The position numbers were made by a program, and so were the translations under genes. Positions 1-5,057 of a DNA stretch of 5,057 bases are shown piece by piece; position 1 is the first letter of the stretch; every line of letters begins with the position of its first letter. The notes beneath the pieces were generated by a model. The model saw only the letters and a list, made by a program, of their open reading frames with translations, was not told the origin of the DNA and made no database searches. Source of the stretch: Haemophilus_D parainfluenzae_AD (GTDB lineage Bacteria; Pseudomonadota; Gammaproteobacteria; Enterobacterales; Pasteurellaceae). Location of the stretch: NCBI RefSeq assembly GCF_001679325.1, contig NZ_LZMX01000023.1. The stretch is one strand, 5' to 3'.

Positions 1-1
1 T

Positions 2-14
2 TGCTCTTTAACAA
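2..14 (+). promoter_or_regulatory. boxA antitermination element of the rrn leader
   Basis: The motif TGCTCTTTAACAA matches the E. coli rrn leader boxA base for base. As nascent RNA, boxA binds the NusB-NusE (S10) pair and helps assemble the Nus antitermination complex, which protects the untranslated rRNA transcript from Rho. It sits about 150 bases before mature 16S and its last bases run into the 16S processing stem, the same arrangement as in E. coli. The rrn promoters and any boxB hairpin would lie upstream, outside the window. Confidence 0.93.
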
Positions 15-45
15 TATATCAGACAATCTGTGTGGGCACTTGTTG
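11..45 (+). other. 5' arm of the 16S precursor processing stem (RNase III substrate)
   Basis: This arm pairs with 1717-1751, so that position i pairs with 1762 minus i. Over 11-41 I count 28 Watson-Crick pairs, two G-U pairs (22 with 1740, 36 with 1726) and one A-A mismatch (23 with 1739). Four further pairs extend the helix to 45 with 1717. The core ACAATCTGTGTGGGCACT is nearly the same as in the E. coli leader. RNase III cuts such stems to release pre-16S, and other nucleases then trim the ends. The exact cut sites cannot be read from sequence alone. Confidence 0.9.
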
Positions 46-162
46 ATTGACTTGTTTTAAAAATATTTTTTAATTTTGAAGTCTTAATAGGTGCTAACTA
101 GAAATTCATAATACTTTTTAAGTAGTGACATTTTATGTCAGCAGTATTGAGCGATTGAACTT
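46..162 (+). other. AT-rich 16S leader removed during maturation
   Basis: This untranslated stretch lies between the processing stem and mature 16S and has no plausible coding content. It is strongly A/T biased, with a T/A-rich tract around 55-80. A small hairpin forms at 126-140, with TGACA pairing to TGTCA around a five-base loop. It is nested inside a second pairing of AATACT (110-115) with AGTATT (143-148). Leader sequences of this kind are thought to help 16S fold and be processed in order. The hairpins here are inferred from base complementarity only. Confidence 0.75.
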
Positions 163-1702
<1,540 letters not shown>

Positions 1703-1716
1703 CCAAAAACGAGAGA

Positions 1717-1751
1717 CAATAAGTGTCCACACAGATTGATTGATATATTGT
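1717..1751 (+). other. 3' arm of the 16S precursor processing stem
   Basis: This is the partner of 11-45. It contains GTGTCCACACAGATTG, the complement of the leader segment CAATCTGTGTGGGCAC apart from one G-U pair. The complementarity ends at 1751, three bases before the unknown stretch. Intact pairing over nearly 1.7 kb shows that leader and spacer belong to the same kind of operon and that pre-16S can be looped out normally. Confidence 0.9.
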
Positions 1752-1754
1752 AGA

Positions 1755-1837
1755 NNNNNNNNNNNNNNNNNNNNNNNNNNNNNNNNNNNNNNNNNNNNNN
1801 NNNNNNNNNNNNNNNNNNNNNNNNNNNNNNNNNNNNN
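1755..1837. other. Run of 83 unknown bases (sequence gap) at the expected spacer tRNA position
   Basis: All positions are N, so nothing can be read here. The gap starts three bases after the 16S stem arm and ends three bases before the spacer boxA. In Pasteurellaceae and E. coli this interval carries either tRNA-Glu(UUC) or tRNA-Ile(GAU) plus tRNA-Ala(UGC), differing between rrn copies. A single 76-base tRNA would fit, an Ile-Ala pair would not, but gap sizes in assemblies are often estimates. The tRNA content is inference and is not annotated as a gene. Confidence 0.97.
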
Positions 1838-1840
1838 TTC

Positions 1841-1853
1841 TGTTCTTTAACAA
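1841..1853 (+). promoter_or_regulatory. Spacer boxA antitermination element upstream of 23S
   Basis: TGTTCTTTAACAA differs from the leader boxA (2-14) at a single base, T for C at the third position. E. coli rrn operons also carry a second boxA in the 16S-23S spacer, where it is thought to reload or maintain the antitermination complex for 23S synthesis. Its tail (1851-1853) may also join the outer pairing with 4982-4984, so boxA recognition and stem formation could overlap. Confidence 0.88.
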
Positions 1854-1869
1854 CCAGGAAACAAGCTGA
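1851..1869 (+). other. Outer 5' segment of the 23S precursor stem
   Basis: The segment 1859-1869 (AAACAAGCTGA) is perfectly complementary to 4969-4979 over 11 bp. After a three-base bulge at 1856-1858, CAACC (1851-1855) pairs with GGTTG (4980-4984), giving 16 pairs in all. It brings the spacer on the 16S side and the 23S-5S spacer together outside the main 23S stem. The pairing was found by hand and its use in vivo is not shown. Confidence 0.65.
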
Positions 1870-1929
1870 AAAACTGAAGAGACTTTCAAGTCCTTTAAGG
1901 ATAAGAAAAAGTCTGAGTAAGAAGAAAAT

Positions 1930-1953
1930 CTTGATTGAACAAAAGCAATCAAG
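1930..1953 (+). other. Spacer hairpin before 23S
   Basis: CTTGATTG (1930-1937) and CAATCAAG (1946-1953) are perfect inverted repeats of 8 bp with an eight-base A-rich loop, AACAAAAG. No T-run follows, so it does not look like an intrinsic terminator. It sits between outer and inner parts of the 23S precursor stem and is best read as a side hairpin of the spacer fold. Confidence 0.7.
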
Positions 1954-1969
1954 TGTTTAGTTGAAAACG

Positions 1970-2003
1970 CAACATCAAGAATTTTTGAGGTTGTATAGTT
2001 AAG
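1970..2003 (+). other. 5' arm of the main 23S processing stem (RNase III substrate)
   Basis: This arm pairs with 4886-4920. Positions 1990-2003 pair with 4899-4886 without a break. After a bulged G at 4900, positions 1970-1989 pair with 4920-4901, with one A-G mismatch (1977 with 4913) and a few G-U pairs. The first seven bases of mature 23S are part of it, as in E. coli, where RNase III cuts inside this helix and leaves ends to be trimmed. Cut sites are not assigned. Confidence 0.88.
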
Positions 2004-2968
2004 TGACTAAGCGTACAAGGTGGATGCCTTGGCAATCAGAGGCGAAGAAGGACGTGCTAATCTGCGAAAAGCTTGGATGAGTCGATAAGAGGCGTTTAAT
2101 CCAAGATGTCCGAATGGGGAAACCCAGTAGATGAAGAATCTACTATCACTTACTGAATCCATAGGTAAGTGAGGCAAACCGGGAGAACTGAAACATCTAA
2201 GTACCCCGAGGAAAAGAAATCAACCGAGATTTCGTTAGTAGCGGCGAGCGAACGCGAAGGAGCCTGTTAGTGATAATGACAGAGACAGAGGAACAAGCTG
2301 GGAAGCTTGGCGATACAGGGTGATAGCCCCGTACTCGAAGTCCAGGTCATGGTACTAAGCTAACGACAAGTAGGGCGGGACACGTGATATCCTGTTTGAA
2401 GAAGGGGGGACCATCCTCCAAGGCTAAATACTCCTGATTGACCGATAGTGAACCAGTACTGTGAAGGAAAGGCGAAAAGAACCCCGGTGAGGGGAGTGAA
2501 ATAGAACCTGAAACCTTGTACGTACAAGCAGTGGGAGCCCTTTAAGGGTGACTGCGTACCTTTTGTATAATGGGTCAGCGACTTATATTTTGTAGCGAGG
2601 TTAACCGAATAGGGGAGCCGAAGGGAAACCGAGTCTTAACTGGGCGTCTAGTTGCAAGGTATAGACCCGAAACCCGGTGATCTAGCCATGGGCAGGTTGA
2701 AGGTTGGGTAACACTAACTGGAGGACCGAACCGACTAATGTTGAAAAATTAGCGGATGACTTGTGGCTGGGGGTGAAAGGCCAATCAAACCGGGAGATAG
2801 CTGGTTCTCCCCGAAATCTATTTAGGTAGAGCCTTGAGCGGACACCTTCGGGGGTAGAGCACTGTTTCGGCTAGGGGTCCATCCCGGATTACCAACCCGA
2901 TGCAAACTACGAATACCGAAGAGTGATACTCAGGAGACACACGGCGGGTGCTAACGTCCGTCGTGGAG

Positions 2969-3001
<33 letters not shown>

Positions 3002-3044
3002 AAAGTCTATATTAAGTGGGAAACGAAGTGGGAAGGCTTAGACA

Positions 3045-3102
<58 letters not shown>

Positions 3103-3890
3103 CGAGTCGGCCTGCGCGGAAGATGTAACGGGGCTCAAATATAGCACCGAAGCTGCGGCATCAGTAGCAATACTGTTGGGTAGGGGAGCGTTCTGTAAGC
3201 GGATGAAGGTTAATCGAGAGGTTAGCTGGACGTATCAGAAGTGCGAATGCTGACATAAGTAACGATAAAACGGGTGAAAAACCCGTTCGCCGGAAGACCA
3301 AGGGTTCCTGTCCAACGTTAATCGGGGCAGGGTGAGTCGGCCCCTAAGGCGAGGCTGAAAAGCGTAGTCGATGGGAAACGGGTTAATATTCCCGTACTTG
3401 GATAAACTGCGATGTGGGGACGGAGCAGGTTAGGTTATCGCACTGTTGGATATGTGCGTTTAAGTTTGTAGGTGTGAAGTTTAGGCAAATCCGGACTTCT
3501 TTAACACTGAGAGATGATGACGAGGCTCTACGGAGCTGAAGTAACCGATACCACACTTCCAGGAAAAGCCACTAAGCTTCAGGTTTATCTAAACCGTACT
3601 GAAAACCGACACAGGTGGTCAGGTAGAGAATACTCAGGCGCTTGAGAGAACTCGGGTGAAGGAACTAGGCAAAATAGCACCGTAACTTCGGGAGAAGGTG
3701 CGCCGGCGTAGATTGTAAGGGCTTGCCCCTGAAGGTTGAACCGGTCGAAGATACCAGCTGGCTGCAACTGTTTATTAAAAACACAGCACTCTGCAAACAC
3801 GAAAGTGGACGTATAGGGTGTGATGCCTGCCCGGTGCTGGAAGGTTAATTGATGGTGTAATCGAAAGAGAAGCTCCTGATCGAAGCCCCA

Positions 3891-3972
<82 letters not shown>

Positions 3973-4234
3973 TGATGGCCAGGCTGTCTCCACCCGAGAC
4001 TCAGTGAAATTGAAATCGCCGTGAAGATGCGGTGTACCCGCGGCTAGACGGAAAGACCCCGTGAACCTTTACTATAGCTTGACACTGAACATTGAATTTT
4101 GATGTGTAGGATAGGTGGGAGACTTAGAAGTAGTCACGCCAGTGATTATGGAGTCGTCCTTGAAATACCACCCTTTAACGTTTGATGTTCTAACGAAGAT
4201 TACGAAACGTGGTCTCGGACAGTGTCTGGTGGGT

Positions 4235-4277
<43 letters not shown>

Positions 4278-4344
4278 ACGAAGGTTTGCTAATGACGGTC
4301 GGACATCGTCAGGTTAGTGCAATGGTATAAGCAAGCTTAACTGC

Positions 4345-4397
<53 letters not shown>

Positions 4398-4398
4398 T

Positions 4399-4454
<56 letters not shown>

Positions 4455-4483
4455 ACCGCCCAAGAGTTCATATCGACGGCGGT

Positions 4484-4526
<43 letters not shown>

Positions 4527-4527
4527 T

Positions 4528-4561
<34 letters not shown>

Positions 4562-4647
4562 TGGTACGCGAGCTGGGTTTAGAACGTCGTGAGACAGTTC
4601 GGTCCCTATCTGCCGTGGGCGTTGGAGAATTGAAAGGGGCTGCTCCT

Positions 4648-4661
4648 AGTACGAGAGGACC
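4648..4661 (+). other. Sarcin-ricin loop of 23S
   Basis: AGTACGAGAGGACC is the universally conserved loop that anchors translational GTPases and positions them for GTP hydrolysis. It is unaltered. Its distance from the 23S start is two bases less than in E. coli, the same offset seen at A2058 and A2451, so there is no net length change between these sites. Confidence 0.95.
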
Positions 4662-4885
4662 GGAGTGGACGCACCACTGGTGTTCCGGTTGTGTCGCCAG
4701 ACGCATTGCCGGGTAGCTAAGTGCGGAAGAGATAAGTGCTGAAAGCATCTAAGCACGAAACTTGCCTTGAGATGAGTTCTCCCTGTCTTTAAGACAGTAA
4801 GGGTTGTTTAAGACTAAGACGTAGATAGGTCTGGTGTGTAAGCGGTGTGAGCCGTTGAGCTAACAGATACTAATTGCCCGAGAGG

Positions 4886-4920
4886 CTTAACTATACAACG
4901 CTCAAGGGTTTTGGGTGTTG
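4886..4920 (+). other. 3' arm of the main 23S processing stem
   Basis: This is the partner of 1970-2003, spanning the last nine bases of mature 23S and 26 bases of spacer. CTTAACTATACAAC (4886-4899) is the exact reverse complement of 1990-2003. CTCAAGGGTTTTGGGTGTTG (4901-4920) pairs with 1970-1989 using several G-U pairs, with G4900 bulged out. Confidence 0.87.
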
Positions 4921-5038
4921 GGTAAACGAGACGAAACTCAGAGATGAAGAGGAAGTTTTGAGGTTGAATCAGCTTGTTTGGTTGTGAGCACTAGAGATAG
5001 TGGAACAGAAAGAGAGAGAAGAAGTTATTAAAGGAATA
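4895..5038 (+). other. 23S-5S transcribed spacer
   Basis: This untranslated spacer is about 144 bases, longer than the roughly 90 bases of E. coli, with no tRNA and no coding region. It begins with the 23S stem 3' arm. It then holds ACTCAGA (4936-4942), complementary to 1912-1918, and the outer stem segment 4969-4984. A small hairpin at 4989-5002 has five pairs (CACTA with TAGTG) and a GAGA tetraloop. A purine-rich stretch (5003-5024) leads to an A/T-rich junction with 5S, the sort of single-stranded context RNase E uses to release 5S precursors. Confidence 0.85.
4969..4984 (+). other. Outer 3' segment of the 23S precursor stem
   Basis: TCAGCTTGTTT (4969-4979) pairs perfectly with 1859-1869, and GGTTG (4980-4984) pairs with 1851-1855 after a three-base bulge on the other strand. 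It is the most distal paired segment found in the 23S-5S spacer and lies just before the GAGA hairpin. Confidence 0.65.
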
Positions 5039-5057
5039 ATCCTGGCGGCGATAGAGC
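5039..5057 (+). rRNA. rrf: 5S ribosomal RNA, 5' fragment cut by the window end
   Basis: CCTGGCGGCGATAGAGC matches the start of gamma-proteobacterial 5S (E. coli TGCCTGGCGGCCGTAGCGC). Only about 19 of roughly 116-120 bases are present, because the window stops here. The start was placed by aligning CCTGGCGGC and could be off by two or three bases. 5S binds L5, L18 and L25 in the central protuberance of the large subunit. Position and order (16S-23S-5S) support the call. Confidence 0.85.

Larger units (their letters stand above)
1703..1996 (+). other. 16S-23S internal transcribed spacer (incomplete)
   Basis: This spacer separates mature 16S and 23S. In order it holds the 16S stem 3' arm (1717-1751), 83 unknown bases (1755-1837), a boxA (1841-1853), an A-rich stretch with short local hairpins, an 8-bp hairpin (1930-1953) and the 23S stem 5' arm. 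No tRNA is readable in the 211 known bases. The stretch GGAAACAAGCTGAAAA (1857-1872) is wording I associate with Pasteurellaceae spacers. The printed length of 294 is shorter than I would expect for a tRNA-bearing spacer in this family, so the true spacer may be longer. Confidence 0.9.

Noticed and set aside
1755..1837. A tRNA-Glu gene call in the gap
   Set aside because: The size would allow one, but no base is readable, so a feature call would be unsupported.
1930..1953. Inverted repeat considered as a transcription terminator
   Set aside because: It is A/T-rich with no following T-run, and termination there would prevent 23S synthesis.
3585..3800. Open frame of 71 codons on the - strand inside 23S
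   Set aside because: It is antisense to 23S structural sequence, with no reason to treat it as a gene.
4052..4053. Possible macrolide resistance change at A2058/A2059
   Set aside because: Both positions are A, the susceptible type.

Overview
This window is one ribosomal RNA transcription unit on the + strand, running from the antitermination signal in the leader through 16S and 23S into the first bases of 5S. I see no credible protein-coding gene on either strand. The rRNA sequence is gamma-proteobacterial and most like Pasteurellaceae (the Haemophilus, Pasteurella, Actinobacillus and Gallibacterium group). The signs are the 16S wording around 195-300, 705-750, 1141-1210 and 1570-1640, the spacer just before 23S, and an E. 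coli-like leader and processing stem. From memory the V1 region (CUUG-capped hairpin at 238-255) resembles Gallibacterium, but that genus call is tentative.

Layout: boxA (2-14), the 5' arm of the 16S processing stem (11-45), an AT-rich leader (46-162), 16S rRNA (163-1702), and the 3' arm of the 16S stem (1717-1751). Then comes a run of 83 unknown bases (1755-1837), a second boxA (1841-1853), a spacer hairpin (1930-1953), and the 23S stem 5' arm (1970-2003). 23S rRNA follows (1997-4894), with its stem 3' arm (4886-4920), a tRNA-free purine-rich spacer (4895-5038), and a 5S fragment cut by the window end (5039-5057). Promoters lie upstream of the window. Most of 5S, any distal tRNAs and the terminator lie downstream.

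The parts form one precursor. The boxA elements recruit the Nus antitermination complex to the untranslated transcript. Long-range pairing loops 16S and 23S out as the double-stranded stems that RNase III cuts, and 5S is released from the tail. The decoding site, peptidyl transferase centre, GTPase-associated centre and sarcin-ricin loop all look intact, and the usual 23S drug-contact adenines are unmutated. Both rRNAs are close to full length, so this looks like a functional consensus operon.

The main irregularity is the unknown stretch in the 16S-23S spacer, exactly where this family carries tRNA-Glu or tRNA-Ile plus tRNA-Ala. Together with the abrupt ends in conserved sequence, it suggests an assembly scaffold collapsed from several rrn copies. 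I found no evidence of a new biological system. The most informative extra structure is the nested, multi-segment pairing between the two spacers flanking 23S.
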